Program-made: the position numbers and the translations under genes
The notes under the pieces: generated by a model
Databases searched by the model: none
Seen by the model: the letters and a program-made list of their open reading frames with translations, nothing else
Told to the model about the DNA's origin: nothing
Assembly (NCBI GenBank): GCA_035293845.1
Contig: DATGMB010000172.1
Coordinates: forward strand, 1-64,000
Reading direction: 5' to 3'
Length of the DNA stretch: 64,000 nt
Source: DATGMB01 sp035293845
GTDB taxonomy: Bacteria > Acidobacteriota > Terriglobia > Bryobacterales > Bryobacteraceae
Shown: piece by piece, positions 8,605 through 16,745 of the stretch
Layout of the letters: every line of letters begins with the position of its first letter
Numbering within the stretch: the stretch's first letter is position 1

Positions 8605-9129
8605 ATGCAGTCCGCACCGCAACCGGAAGAACTGATGGTCCGCTACCAGCAGGGCGACGCCGCGGCTTCCACCGCTCTCATCGAGCGGCTCAGCCCGCAG
8701 TTGTACCGCTTCTTCCTGGCGCAGGAAGTGAGCCGCCGCTATGCCGACGACCTGCTGCAGGATACCTGGCTGCGCGTTCACGAGGCGCGGCACACCTGGC
8801 GGCCCGGCGAGGCGCTGCTGCCGTGGCTGTACGCGCTGGCGCGGCACGTGCGCGTCGATCATTACCGCAGGGTGCGGCGCCGCGAGCAGCGGGAGCAGCC
8901 GGTTGGGGCGCTGCCGGAGATCGCCGCCCCGCAGCCGGACGCGGCGGCGAGCGGCCCGGATCTGGAGAAGATGCTGCGCGAGCTGCCGGAGAGCCAGCGC
9001 GAAGTGCTCGTGATGCTGAAAGTTTCGGGAATGTCGATCGAAGAAGTGGCGCGCGCAACCGGCGCGAGCGCCGGGTCGGTCAAGCAGAAGGCGCATCGCG
9101 CTTACGAGAGGCTTCGGAAGTTGCGATGA
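8605..9129 (+). CDS. ECF RNA polymerase sigma factor
   Basis: A 174-residue ECF sigma factor. Sigma region 2 spans about residues 10-85 (LYRFFLAQEVSRRYADDLLQ, then DTWLRVHEARHTW and WLYALARHVRVDHYRR). Region 4 spans about 115-170 (LPESQREVLVMLKVSGMSIE, then EVARATGASAGSVKQKAHRA). No extra C-terminal domain is present. The stop overlaps the start of the next gene as ATGA, so the sigma factor and its membrane anti-sigma factor are probably translated together. Typical of systems sensing an envelope signal. Confidence 0.92.
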   Translation: MQSAPQPEELMVRYQQGDAAASTALIERLSPQLYRFFLAQEVSRRYADDLLQDTWLRVHEARHTWRPGEALLPWLYALARHVRVDHYRRVRRREQREQPVGALPEIAAPQPDAAASGPDLEKMLRELPESQREVLVMLKVSGMSIEEVARATGASAGSVKQKAHRAYERLRKLR

Positions 9130-9824
9130 CGCCCGATCGGCTTCCGGAAATCCTGCCCGGCGAAACGCCCGATGCGGCGCTGGTGGAGCGCATCGCGGCG
9201 CATATCGCGCGGGACGTGCGCCCCGTGCCGCCGCTCGCGGCGCCGGGCGTGCTGGTCTGCATGCTGCTGGCCGGCTTCGCTGCGATCGCGGCGGCGGGCG
9301 GGGCGGCGCTGGGGTATTTTGGCGTCGCGCGGCTGGGCGCGGGGGCGATCGCGCTGATTTTTCCGGCTCTGGCCGGGATGGCGCTGCTGGCGGCGGCCGC
9401 GAGCGTGAACGCGATGGCGCCGGGGCGCCCGCGCCCGTTCCATCCGGCAGCGATGGCGGCGGCGGAGTGCGCGGTGATGGCCGCGATTTTCCTTCTGCTC
9501 TTCCGCGATTACAGCCTCGGCCGCTTCGTGCCGCAAGGGCTGGCCTGCCTGAAGGCGGGACTGCTGTGGGCCGCCCCGGCGGGCGCGGCGGGGTCGCTCG
9601 TGCTGCGTCGGGGATACGCGGTGGACCGCCCGGCCGCCGGTGTGGCCGCCGGCAGCTTCGCGGGACTGGCGGGCCTCGCGGTGCTCGAGCTGCACTGCCC
9701 CAATTTCCGCTTCTGGCACGTCGCGCTGTGGCACCTGGCGGTGCTGCCGGCCGGCGCATTCGCCGGCTGGGCAGCCGCCTACTTCTTCGGCTCGAAGCGC
9801 AGGGCCGCGGAGTTGATGCAATAG
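9126..9824 (+). CDS. Six-helix membrane anti-sigma factor (DUF1109/NrsF type)
   Basis: A 232-residue protein. It begins with a cytoplasmic stretch of about 35 residues and then has six hydrophobic helices (for example LVCMLLAGFAAIAAAGGAAL, AAECAVMAAIFLLLF and LWHLAVLPAGAFAGWAAAYF). This layout and the ATGA overlap with an ECF sigma gene match the DUF1109/NrsF family, which holds its sigma factor at the membrane. Two cysteines are visible between helices. The last 46 bases overlap msrB on the other strand. Confidence 0.82.
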   Translation: MTPDRLPEILPGETPDAALVERIAAHIARDVRPVPPLAAPGVLVCMLLAGFAAIAAAGGAALGYFGVARLGAGAIALIFPALAGMALLAAAASVNAMAPGRPRPFHPAAMAAAECAVMAAIFLLLFRDYSLGRFVPQGLACLKAGLLWAAPAGAAGSLVLRRGYAVDRPAAGVAAGSFAGLAGLAVLELHCPNFRFWHVALWHLAVLPAGAFAGWAAAYFFGSKRRAAELMQ

Positions 9825-10174
9825 CGCAGGCCGGTGGGCTTCGGACCGTCCGGAAATACGTGGCCCAGGTGCGCGTCGCAATGGCTGCAGAGCACCTCGG
9901 TGCGGCGCATGAAGTAGCTGTCGTCGGTTTCGGTAGCGACGTTGCTTTCCTCCGCCGGCGCGGTGAAGCTCGGCCAGCCGCTGCCGGAATCGAACTTGTC
10001 CTCGGAGCGGAACAGGGGCGCGCCGCAGCACACACACCGGTACATGCCGGGTTCGTGATGGTCCCAGTAGCGGCCGGTGAACGCGCGCTCCGTGCCCTTG
10101 CGGCGCGTGACTTCGTACTCTTCGCGCGAGAGCTCCTGCCGCCATTCGGCGTCGCTCTTTTCGATCTTGTTCAT
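9779..10174 (-). CDS. msrB: Peptide-methionine (R)-S-oxide reductase
   Basis: A 131-residue MsrB that reduces the R-epimer of methionine sulfoxide. Zinc-site cysteines appear in YRCVCCGAPLF and VLCSHCDAHLGHVF, and the catalytic cysteine in GLRYCINSAALRF near the C-terminus. The GSGWPSF substrate-binding motif is intact. No signal peptide is seen, so it should be cytoplasmic. A GGAGG precedes the ATG. It converges on the anti-sigma gene with a 46-base overlap of the coding ends. An oxidative-stress link to that sigma system is possible but not shown. Confidence 0.95.
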   Translation of the reverse strand: MNKIEKSDAEWRQELSREEYEVTRRKGTERAFTGRYWDHHEPGMYRCVCCGAPLFRSEDKFDSGSGWPSFTAPAEESNVATETDDSYFMRRTEVLCSHCDAHLGHVFPDGPKPTGLRYCINSAALRFEPKK

Positions 10175-10210
10175 GAGTGCCCTCCAAGGCCATTATCGGG
10201 TATCAGGCAG

Positions 10211-10292
10211 ATTCACCGCCGAGACGCCGAGGAAAACAAGGAACCGGTGCGTGGCGAGCATTTCCTCTGCGTCTCGGCGCCTCGGCGGTAAT
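10211..10292. repeat. Intergenic inverted repeat, CAGAG/CTCTG family (copy 2)
   Basis: Left arm CACCGCCGAGACGCCGAGGA and right arm CTCTGCGTCTCGGCGCCTCG followed by GCGG are imperfect complements. The same motifs occur at 930-997. It lies between the start of msrB and the stop of the GH15 gene. Confidence 0.75.
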
Positions 10293-10302
10293 CAGCTCTG
10301 CC

Positions 10303-12120
10303 CTACCCCAGCGTCAGGTCCAGTTTGAATGCGGCACTGATCAGGCCGAGGTGCGTGAGGGCCTGCGGGAAATTGCCGACCAACTCGCCCTTGGAACTGA
10401 TCTCCTCCGAGAACAGGCCGAGGTGGTTGCCGTAGGAGAGCAGCTTCTCAAACAGGAACTGCGCCTCTTCGACCTGTCCCGCCCTCGTCATCGCCTCGAC
10501 CAGCCAGAAGGAGCACACGGTGAAGAAGCCCTCGTGTCCGGGCAGGCCGTCGCGCGCCGCCTTCTCCTGCTCGTAGCGCCGCACCAGAGCGTCCGACGCC
10601 AGCTCCCCGCGGATGCGCTTCAGCGTCGAAAGCATGCGCGGGTCTTTCGGCGACAGGAACAGCATGAGGGGAAACATGAGCGCCGAGGCGTCCACGGCGT
10701 CGGTGCCGCAGAATTGAGTGAATGTCTGGTCGCGCTCGTTCCAGGCGTCCTGCATGATGGTGCGATAGATGCGGTTGCGCTCCTCGAGCCAGCGGAAGCT
10801 TTCGGTGGGGAAGGAGTGCTTGAGCGCCAGCCGCACGCCGCGGTCGAGCGCCACCCAGCACTGGAGCTTGGAATACGTGAACTGGCGGCGTCCGCCGCGG
10901 ACTTCCCAGATGCTCTGGTCCGGCTGCTGCCAGTTATCGCAGACCCAATCGAGGAGCCGCTCGATAGTCGCCCACAGCTCGTAGGGAATCATCGTGGCGT
11001 ACTTATCGTAGAGATAGATGGAATCCATCAGCTCGCCGTAGATATCGAGCTGCAGGTGTCCGGCGGCGGCATTGCCGACGCGCACGGGGCGCGAGCCGCG
11101 GTAGCCCTCCAGGTGATCGAGCGTCTCCTCGGGCAGATCGTGCCGGCCGTCGATCCCGTAGAGCACGTTGAGCGGGCCCGGCTCGGCGCCTTTCTCCTTG
11201 GCCCGCTCCTGGATGAACCGGCCGAAGGCTTCCGCTTCGCCGGTATAGCCCAGGCGCATCAGCGCGTAGACCGAGAACGCGGCGTCGCGCACCCAGGTGT
11301 AGCGGTAGTCCCAGTTGCGCACGCCGCCGACCTCTTCCGGCAGACTGGTCGTCGGCGCGGCGACGATGGCGCCGGTGGGCAGGTAGGTGAGGAGCTTGAG
11401 CACGAGAGCGGAGCGAATCACGGTCTCGCGCCAGCGGCCGTGGTATTGGTTTTGCGCCACCCACCCGCGCCAGAAACGGACAGTCTCGTTCAGCAGGGTT
11501 TCGCCATGCGCCTCCTGCTCCGCGATTTCCGCGGCGGCGCACGAGCCGCAAAGGCGCAGAACGAACACCGCTTCCTCGCCGGTATTCAGGGTAAAGATGG
11601 AGCTGACGCCGGTTCCCTCCCGGTCGAGCGGGTGCGGAGACTTGAGGACGAATTCGCCGCCCCCGGTGGTGAAGACCACCGTCCGGCCGCCCGCCACCAT
11701 GCTGGTGGTGTGAGTGGCGCGGGCATAATCGAAGGCGGGAAAGCACTCCATGCGGAACCGCACAGGTCCGCGGACGGCGCGCGTGATGCGCACGATCTGC
11801 CGGGCCACCTGCTCCGTCTCTCCGCCCGCTTCGCGGCCGATCGGCATGAAATCGGTCACCTCGCCCATACCCTGTTCGGTGAAGAAACGCGTCACCAGAA
11901 CGTTGGTATTGGGCAGGTACATCTGCTTGACGGCGGCGGATTCGTCATCGGGAGCAATCCGCCAGTGGCCGCCCTTGCGGTCGTCCAGAATCGCGGCGAA
12001 GAGGCTCGGCGAATCGAACGCCGGCAGGCAGCACCAGTCGATGGAGCCATTCCGGCCCACCAGCGCCACCGACCGCATATCGCCGATGACGCCATAGTGT
12101 TCGATCGGCAGGTAGCTCAT
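10303..12120 (-). CDS. GH15 glycoside hydrolase (glucoamylase/trehalase type)
   Basis: A 605-residue intracellular GH15 enzyme. The true ATG is at 12120, because the family N-terminus (SYLPIEHYGVIGDMRSVALV) begins there; the open frame upstream is an accident. A trehalase-type N-terminal beta domain (about 1-210) is followed by the (alpha/alpha)6 barrel. RNWDYRYTWVRDAAFSVYAL is the conserved substrate-binding segment, and HEGFFTVCSFWLVEA lies in the second catalytic region. No signal peptide is present. The ATG overlaps the stop of the upstream SDR as ATGA, so the two are translated together. The substrate may be trehalose or a short alpha-glucan; sequence alone does not decide. Confidence 0.9.
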   Translation of the reverse strand: MSYLPIEHYGVIGDMRSVALVGRNGSIDWCCLPAFDSPSLFAAILDDRKGGHWRIAPDDESAAVKQMYLPNTNVLVTRFFTEQGMGEVTDFMPIGREAGGETEQVARQIVRITRAVRGPVRFRMECFPAFDYARATHTTSMVAGGRTVVFTTGGGEFVLKSPHPLDREGTGVSSIFTLNTGEEAVFVLRLCGSCAAAEIAEQEAHGETLLNETVRFWRGWVAQNQYHGRWRETVIRSALVLKLLTYLPTGAIVAAPTTSLPEEVGGVRNWDYRYTWVRDAAFSVYALMRLGYTGEAEAFGRFIQERAKEKGAEPGPLNVLYGIDGRHDLPEETLDHLEGYRGSRPVRVGNAAAGHLQLDIYGELMDSIYLYDKYATMIPYELWATIERLLDWVCDNWQQPDQSIWEVRGGRRQFTYSKLQCWVALDRGVRLALKHSFPTESFRWLEERNRIYRTIMQDAWNERDQTFTQFCGTDAVDASALMFPLMLFLSPKDPRMLSTLKRIRGELASDALVRRYEQEKAARDGLPGHEGFFTVCSFWLVEAMTRAGQVEEAQFLFEKLLSYGNHLGLFSEEISSKGELVGNFPQALTHLGLISAAFKLDLTLG

Positions 12121-12884
12121 TGTTCGTGGTAATTCCAGAGCAGGCCGCCATCCACCACGATGGTGGCCCCGGTGATGTAATCCGCGTCGGACGAGGCCAG
12201 AAACGCCGCCACGGACGCCACGTCGCCGGTCTGGCCCAGCCGTCCAAGCGGGATGTTCTGCAGCAGCGCACCGAGGAGCTTGGGATCGGACAGCAGCTTG
12301 CGGTTGATGGGCGTCTCGATCGCTCCGGGCGCGATGTTGTTGACCGTGATGCCGCACGAGCCCAGCTCGATGGCGAGGTTCCGCATCATCATCTTCAAGC
12401 CGCCCTTGGCCATGCAGTAGGGCGTGAAGTGCGGAAACGGGAGCTCTTCATGCACGGAGCTGATGTTGATCACGCGGCCGGGCCGCTTGCGCTCGACCAG
12501 GTGGCGCACGAAGCGCTGCGTCAGAAAAAACGGGCCCGTCATGTTCACCTGGACGACATCCATATAGTCCTGCTCGGTGATGTCGAGGAAGGACGCGCGT
12601 TTTTCGATTCCGGCGTTGTTGACCAGAATATCGAGCGAGCTGAGCGCCGTAATGCTCTCGTCGATGAGCTTGCGCGCCGCCGCCGGGTTGCTCACGTCGG
12701 CCTGGATCGCGGCCGAGTTCCGCCCCATCTTGCGGATCTGCTCGGCGACGGCCTCGCCGGCATCGCGGTCGCTCCGGTAGTTGATCACCACGTCCGCGCC
12801 TTCCTCGGCGAGTCGGAGCGCGATCGCCTGGCCGATGCCCTGATTGCTGCCGGTAACCAGCGCGTTCCTGCCTTCCAGCCTCAT
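12117..12884 (-). CDS. SDR oxidoreductase, glucose-1-dehydrogenase-like
   Basis: A 255-residue classical short-chain dehydrogenase. TGSNQGIG (nucleotide loop, about residues 9-16), NNAG (about 88), the serine of INISSVHEE and YCMAK (catalytic Tyr and Lys) are all present. The ATG at 12884 starts the family sequence directly (MRLEGRNALVTG); a TTG 15 bases upstream is the alternative. The overall pattern resembles glucose 1-dehydrogenase, NAD(P)-dependent. Coupling to GH15 suggests it may oxidise the glucose released by that enzyme. That link is inferred from gene order. Confidence 0.88.
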   Translation of the reverse strand: MRLEGRNALVTGSNQGIGQAIALRLAEEGADVVINYRSDRDAGEAVAEQIRKMGRNSAAIQADVSNPAAARKLIDESITALSSLDILVNNAGIEKRASFLDITEQDYMDVVQVNMTGPFFLTQRFVRHLVERKRPGRVINISSVHEELPFPHFTPYCMAKGGLKMMMRNLAIELGSCGITVNNIAPGAIETPINRKLLSDPKLLGALLQNIPLGRLGQTGDVASVAAFLASSDADYITGATIVVDGGLLWNYHEQ

Positions 12885-12938
12885 TCCTTCAACGTACAAA
12901 GGTGAGGGGCGTGGATGCCGTGCGGACCGGTACGGTTT

Positions 12939-13277
12939 TCATTGCTCGGAGGCCGAGGCCGCCAAGGCCAGCAGGATCGCGGCGGGAAGATAGAAGAGCC
13001 CGATCGTCATGATGCCGAGGAACGAAAACGCGCCGATCAGGATCGCCGCACCCACGCGCGCCCATTGCCGGCCGGCCAGCACCGGCACGAGCGCCGCCAA
13101 CGGGAAACACACGATGGGCACCAGCGCGCGGGTACCGTTCACCTCAAGCAGAGTGGCGCGCACGGGTTCGCCGTCGCTGAGTCCGGAGTAAATCGGCACG
13201 GCGAGCAGGGCGGCGGACGCGGCTACGGCCAGTCCGAATGCCGCCACAGTGGTTCGGGCGGGCGTGATCGCTGCCAC
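12939..13277 (-). CDS. Small membrane protein, unknown
   Basis: A 112-residue protein starting at GTG with about three hydrophobic segments (VAAFGLAVAASAALLAVPIY, ALVPIVCFPLAALVPVLAG and ILIGAFSFLGIMTIGLFYLP). No motif is recognised. It lies 10 bases downstream of the VIT1/CCC1 gene on the same strand and may share its transcript. Confidence 0.6.
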   Translation of the reverse strand: MAAITPARTTVAAFGLAVAASAALLAVPIYSGLSDGEPVRATLLEVNGTRALVPIVCFPLAALVPVLAGRQWARVGAAILIGAFSFLGIMTIGLFYLPAAILLALAASASEQ

Positions 13278-13287
13278 GGCCTCAATT

Positions 13288-14007
13288 CTACCCGCGGCCG
13301 ATCCACTTGGCCAGCCCGAACGCCGCCGCCGAGGCCAGCCCCCCGATCACGACCGTCTGCAATCCGCCGCGCCAGGGCGAGATGCCGGTCAGCCGGCCCT
13401 TCACCCATCCGAAAGCGAACAGCGCGGCGAGCGTCACCGCGACCGAAACCGTGAGCGCGCGGCTCAGCTCGTCAATGAGCATGTAAGGCGCAAGCGGCAC
13501 CAGGCCGCCCAGGATGTAGGAAACGGCGATCGTGAGCGCGCTATTGCGGGCGCGCTTGGGATCCGGCTCCTCGAGGCCCAGCTCGAAGCGCATCATGAAA
13601 TCGACCCAGCGCTTGCGGTCGCTCGAAATGGCCGCGACGACCGGCGCGATATCCGCCTCGGCCATGCCGTAGCCGCGGAAGACATCGGCGACTTCCTCGC
13701 GCTCCTTGTGCGGCAGCTCGATGGTTTCGCGGTCCTCGCGCTCGCGCTCGGAGAGATAGTGGTCGCGATCCGTGCGCGCGGCGAGGTATCCGCCGAGCCC
13801 CATCGCGATCGAACCGGCCGCGATTTCGGCGAGCCCGGCGGCCACCACGATCCATGTGGCGCTCACGGTGCCGGAGAGGCCGGCCGCCAGCGCAAACGGG
13901 ACGGTGAGGCCGTCGGACATGCCGATGACCACGTCGCGCACCGATTCCGGCGCCTCGAAGTGCTTCTCCAGATGGGGCGTATGCGGCGGATGGAGGGCGG
14001 GTGCCAT
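13288..14007 (-). CDS. VIT1/CCC1-family iron or manganese transporter
   Basis: A 239-residue membrane protein. ESVRDVVIGMSDGLTVPFAL is the signature first helix of the VIT1/CCC1 family. GLAEIAAGSIAMGLGGYLAA follows as helix two, and then comes an acidic cytoplasmic region (SEREREDRETIELPHKEREE) that in plant VIT1 binds metal. Three further helices complete the fold. The family exports or stores Fe2+/Mn2+. I chose the ATG at 14007; a GTG at 14025 is also possible. The small membrane gene follows 10 bases later. Confidence 0.88.
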   Translation of the reverse strand: MAPALHPPHTPHLEKHFEAPESVRDVVIGMSDGLTVPFALAAGLSGTVSATWIVVAAGLAEIAAGSIAMGLGGYLAARTDRDHYLSEREREDRETIELPHKEREEVADVFRGYGMAEADIAPVVAAISSDRKRWVDFMMRFELGLEEPDPKRARNSALTIAVSYILGGLVPLAPYMLIDELSRALTVSVAVTLAALFAFGWVKGRLTGISPWRGGLQTVVIGGLASAAAFGLAKWIGRG

Positions 14008-14046
14008 AAGAGAAGATGATCGCACGGCCGCGGAGTGCCGCCGGCC

Positions 14047-14694
14047 TTACGGAGACCGGACCAGAGCCGCCGGCCGCCCGCCGCCACCCTCCACCACCAT
14101 GCGGCCCTTCGAAAGGGCGCGAGCCAGCAGAGCGCCGACCGTCCCTGGACGAATCTTCAACAGCGCCGCGATCTCGGCATACCCCCACCCCTCCGCGCGG
14201 AGCCGCAGGCAGGCGGTTTCCCGCTTCGTCAACGTGGCGAAGACCTGCCGGGCGAGCTCGGAGCGCTGCGCCAGTTGTTCCGGATCGCTCCCCGCGGCGG
14301 GCACCCGCTCCCATTCCACGGCAGCCACCTCGGGCGCGGTAACGGCTCCGCGCCGGGCCAGATAGTTGCGCGCCACGACATACAACCAACTGCGGGGCCT
14401 TTCGATGGCGCGGCCGTATCTTCGCTCGACGAAATATCGCAGGAAGGTTTCCTGAACCGCATCGCGCGCGGCATCGGCATCCGGTGCGAGCGCGAGTGCC
14501 CACCGCAACAACTCCGCCCCGTACTGCTGGTACAGCTCGACGACTTCGCGATCGAGTAGCGTCTGCCCCGCAGGGCCGGTCCGCTGCTGTGCCTGGCTCG
14601 GGGGGCTCAAGAATCCATAGTCAGACGGACTGCCCGCCCCATCAATATTGCATCTGGCGGGAAGCAGGTTGCTATCTTTCGATATCGTACTCAC
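14047..14694 (-). CDS. ECF sigma factor
   Basis: A sigma-70-like regulator of about 215 residues if translation starts at the GTG at 14694. A TTG about 90 bases downstream is an alternative, and the long open frame further upstream is not family-like. Region 2 is VELYQQYGAELLRWALALAP, then DAARDAVQETFLRYFVER and SWLYVVARNYLARR. Region 4 is TLTKRETACLRLRAEGWGYA, then EIAALLKIRPGTVGALLARA. It runs divergently from the Tad-like gene over a 109-base gap, so it may control that operon. The zinc-finger protein at 16316 is its likely antagonist by proximity. Confidence 0.82.
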   Translation of the reverse strand: MSTISKDSNLLPARCNIDGAGSPSDYGFLSPPSQAQQRTGPAGQTLLDREVVELYQQYGAELLRWALALAPDADAARDAVQETFLRYFVERRYGRAIERPRSWLYVVARNYLARRGAVTAPEVAAVEWERVPAAGSDPEQLAQRSELARQVFATLTKRETACLRLRAEGWGYAEIAALLKIRPGTVGALLARALSKGRMVVEGGGGRPAALVRSP

Positions 14695-14759
14695 AAATTT
14701 CGCCCCGCATGTAAAGAAAATCCACCGGTTTCCCCTCCCGGTATCACACGACGCGACAT

Positions 14760-14787
14760 GCCGCCCGCAATCCGGTCTGCGGGCGGC
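14760..14787 (+). promoter_or_regulatory. Perfect hairpin in the leader of the Tad-like gene
   Basis: GCCGCCCGCA (14760-14769) and TGCGGGCGGC (14778-14787) form a 10-bp perfect stem with an 8-base loop. It ends 16 bases before the ATG of the Tad-like gene and just upstream of the AGGA. It could be an operator or an RNA hairpin that limits ribosome access. Confidence 0.55.
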
Positions 14788-14803
14788 GCAGGATAGCGAA
14801 CAC

Positions 14804-16213
14804 ATGAATCGTAGACGTTCGACGCGCGGGCAGGCCGCGATCATGGTGAGCCTGTCCCTGGTGGTGACACTGGGGTTGCTGGGGATGGTGGTCGATGTCG
14901 GCTGGATGTATTGGCGGAAGGAGGCGGCGTTCACCGCGGCGCAGGCGGCAGCCATCGGAGCGGTGATGCAGGCCAAGACCGTAAACTCCGGCTCCACGTT
15001 CACGTGCAATTCGCCCTCGCAGATCTGGTGCGGCTCGACCGCCACGGCCTGCTCCACGAGTCCGACCAACAGCACCACCTTGGGCACGGCCTGCCTTTAT
15101 GCGAAGCAGAACGGGTTCACCGCATCCGGCCGGCAGAATGTGCTGGTCTCGGCGGGCAACGGCACCGCGCCCACCGTCCCGAACGTTGCCTCTTCCTACT
15201 ACGTGACCGTGCAGGTGACGGAGCAAATTCCCCTGACCTTTCTCGCGGTTATCGCCAACGGCTACTTCGGCACTGTGGCCGCACGCTCCACGGCAGAGGT
15301 GATCAACCAGGGCGGCGGCGGCTGCATCTACGTATTGGACCCTTCCGGCGCGGCGGCGCTCAACGTGAGCAACGGCGTCAGAGTCAGCAGCCAGTGCGGC
15401 TACTATGTGGATTCGAGTTCTTCCTCGGCGTTGTCCGTAACCGGCGGCGCGAACCTGACCGCCACCAACGGATCGAGCATCATGGTGCACGGCGGGGCCG
15501 TCGTGAACAACGGCGCCACGACCAGTCCGGCTCCGACCACCGGCGCGCCTGTCGCGGCCGATCCCTTCCTTTCCCGGCCGGTACCCTGGTCGAGCAGCGC
15601 CTCCAGCCGCACCTATCAATGCGATTACACCGGCTGCGATCATACGACCTGCGATCACACCAATTACACCTGGAGCTCATGGACGAGCCAACTGACGCTC
15701 TCGCCCGGCGTCTACTGCGGCGGCATCCAGATCGGCAACGTGAATTCGGTGGTCTTCAATCCCGGCGTGTACATCCTCAATGGCGGCGGGATGAACCTGG
15801 GTGGCCTGGGAGGCATTCCCGGCGGAGTCACCGGCAGCAACGTGCTGTTCTTCGATACCGGAACGAACTCTACTTATAAGGGAATCACGCTGGGCAACGG
15901 CATCTCCTTTACCTTCAGTGCGCCGACCACCGGCAGTCTGGCGGGGATTCTGTTTTACCAGGACCCCGGGATCACCGCGCCGACGCTGGGCGCCTCCGCG
16001 GTAACCAGCTACTTCAACGGCGGATCGAGCTTTTCGCTGCAGGGCAGCCTGTATTTCCCGAACACGACGGTCAACTTCTCCAACGGCACGTCCACCACCG
16101 CGACAGGACTCGTCGTAAACGACCTGGTATTTACCGGCGGCTCGAATTTCGTGCAGGACACCAGCAATCTCACCGGGCTGGGAGTGGTGCAAACAGTAGC
16201 GATCGTCGAGTAG
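14804..16213 (+). CDS. TadE/G-like pilus-associated protein
   Basis: A 469-residue protein. The ATG at 14804 starts RRRSTRGQAAIMVSLSLVV followed by TLGLLGMVVDVGWMYW, the RGQAA start and single N-terminal helix of the Tad (PF13400) domain. After the helix comes a Ser/Thr/Gly-rich extracellular body, with CIYVLDPSGAAALNVSNG near residue 175 marking the second conserved block of TadG-like proteins. Four or more cysteines occur in a TYQCDYTGCDHTTCDHTNY stretch near residue 270. It is probably secreted and anchored in the inner membrane as part of Flp-type pilus or surface display. No other tad genes are in the window. Confidence 0.8.
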   Translation: MNRRRSTRGQAAIMVSLSLVVTLGLLGMVVDVGWMYWRKEAAFTAAQAAAIGAVMQAKTVNSGSTFTCNSPSQIWCGSTATACSTSPTNSTTLGTACLYAKQNGFTASGRQNVLVSAGNGTAPTVPNVASSYYVTVQVTEQIPLTFLAVIANGYFGTVAARSTAEVINQGGGGCIYVLDPSGAAALNVSNGVRVSSQCGYYVDSSSSSALSVTGGANLTATNGSSIMVHGGAVVNNGATTSPAPTTGAPVAADPFLSRPVPWSSSASSRTYQCDYTGCDHTTCDHTNYTWSSWTSQLTLSPGVYCGGIQIGNVNSVVFNPGVYILNGGGMNLGGLGGIPGGVTGSNVLFFDTGTNSTYKGITLGNGISFTFSAPTTGSLAGILFYQDPGITAPTLGASAVTSYFNGGSSFSLQGSLYFPNTTVNFSNGTSTTATGLVVNDLVFTGGSNFVQDTSNLTGLGVVQTVAIVE

Positions 16214-16315
16214 CGTCCCGGCCGGCTTCCCCGGGATCCCTCATTTACCCCCCATTCGCGAAAAGCGGTAATATGGTTCGGTTATTTTGAGCCTTTTTTA
16301 GGGGGAGAGGCAGAA

Positions 16316-16744
16316 CTGAACCATCCTGATCTTCGGAAGCTGATCGATTACGATTCGGGCGAACTTCCGCCTGCCGAGCGGGACGCGGTGCGCGCCCATC
16401 TGCTCACCTGCGAGGGGTGCTCGCGGGAATGGCGCCGGGTATCCAGCGCTGCCGCGCCGGACGGCGGCGCGGCGGATCGCGGACTGCTGGCCGGTATCCT
16501 GGCGGGAATCGAGTCATGGGAGTCGGCTCCTTCGCGGACCGAGGATGTAAAGGCCAGGGTCGGCTCGGCCATCGCGTCCTTTCTGGGGCCCCATGCGACA
16601 GACGAACTGTTGGGTGCGGTTTCGGCTCAGGGGGACAACCTGTTCTCCACCCTGGAGCCCGTAGTGGCATTGTTCCTTGGCTGCCGCGCGGCATCCGCCC
16701 TCGTCGACCACCTCGTCGCTCGCTCGATTCCGAGAGCGCTATAG
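16316..16744 (+). CDS. Zinc-finger anti-sigma-like protein, apparent CTG start
   Basis: The sequence NHPDLRKLIDYDSGELPPAE, then RDAVRAHLLTCEGC, is the HxxxCxxC zinc-binding anti-sigma (ZAS) motif at about residues 33-40. The frame has no ATG, GTG or TTG upstream of it. The only start-like codon ahead of the domain is CTG at 16316, 5 bases after a strong GGAGAGG (16304-16310). A GTG at 16388 would cut off the first half of the domain. From CTG the protein has 142 residues. The body after the finger is acidic and then hydrophobic near the C-terminus, with no clear membrane helix. It sits between the Tad-like gene and a membrane protein, one base before the latter. Confidence 0.65.
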   Translation: MNHPDLRKLIDYDSGELPPAERDAVRAHLLTCEGCSREWRRVSSAAAPDGGAADRGLLAGILAGIESWESAPSRTEDVKARVGSAIASFLGPHATDELLGAVSAQGDNLFSTLEPVVALFLGCRAASALVDHLVARSIPRAL

Positions 16745-16745
16745 C

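Noticed and set aside
11003..11746. Large frames opposite the GH15 gene
   Set aside because: They are antisense shadows; the GH15 frame has all family motifs.
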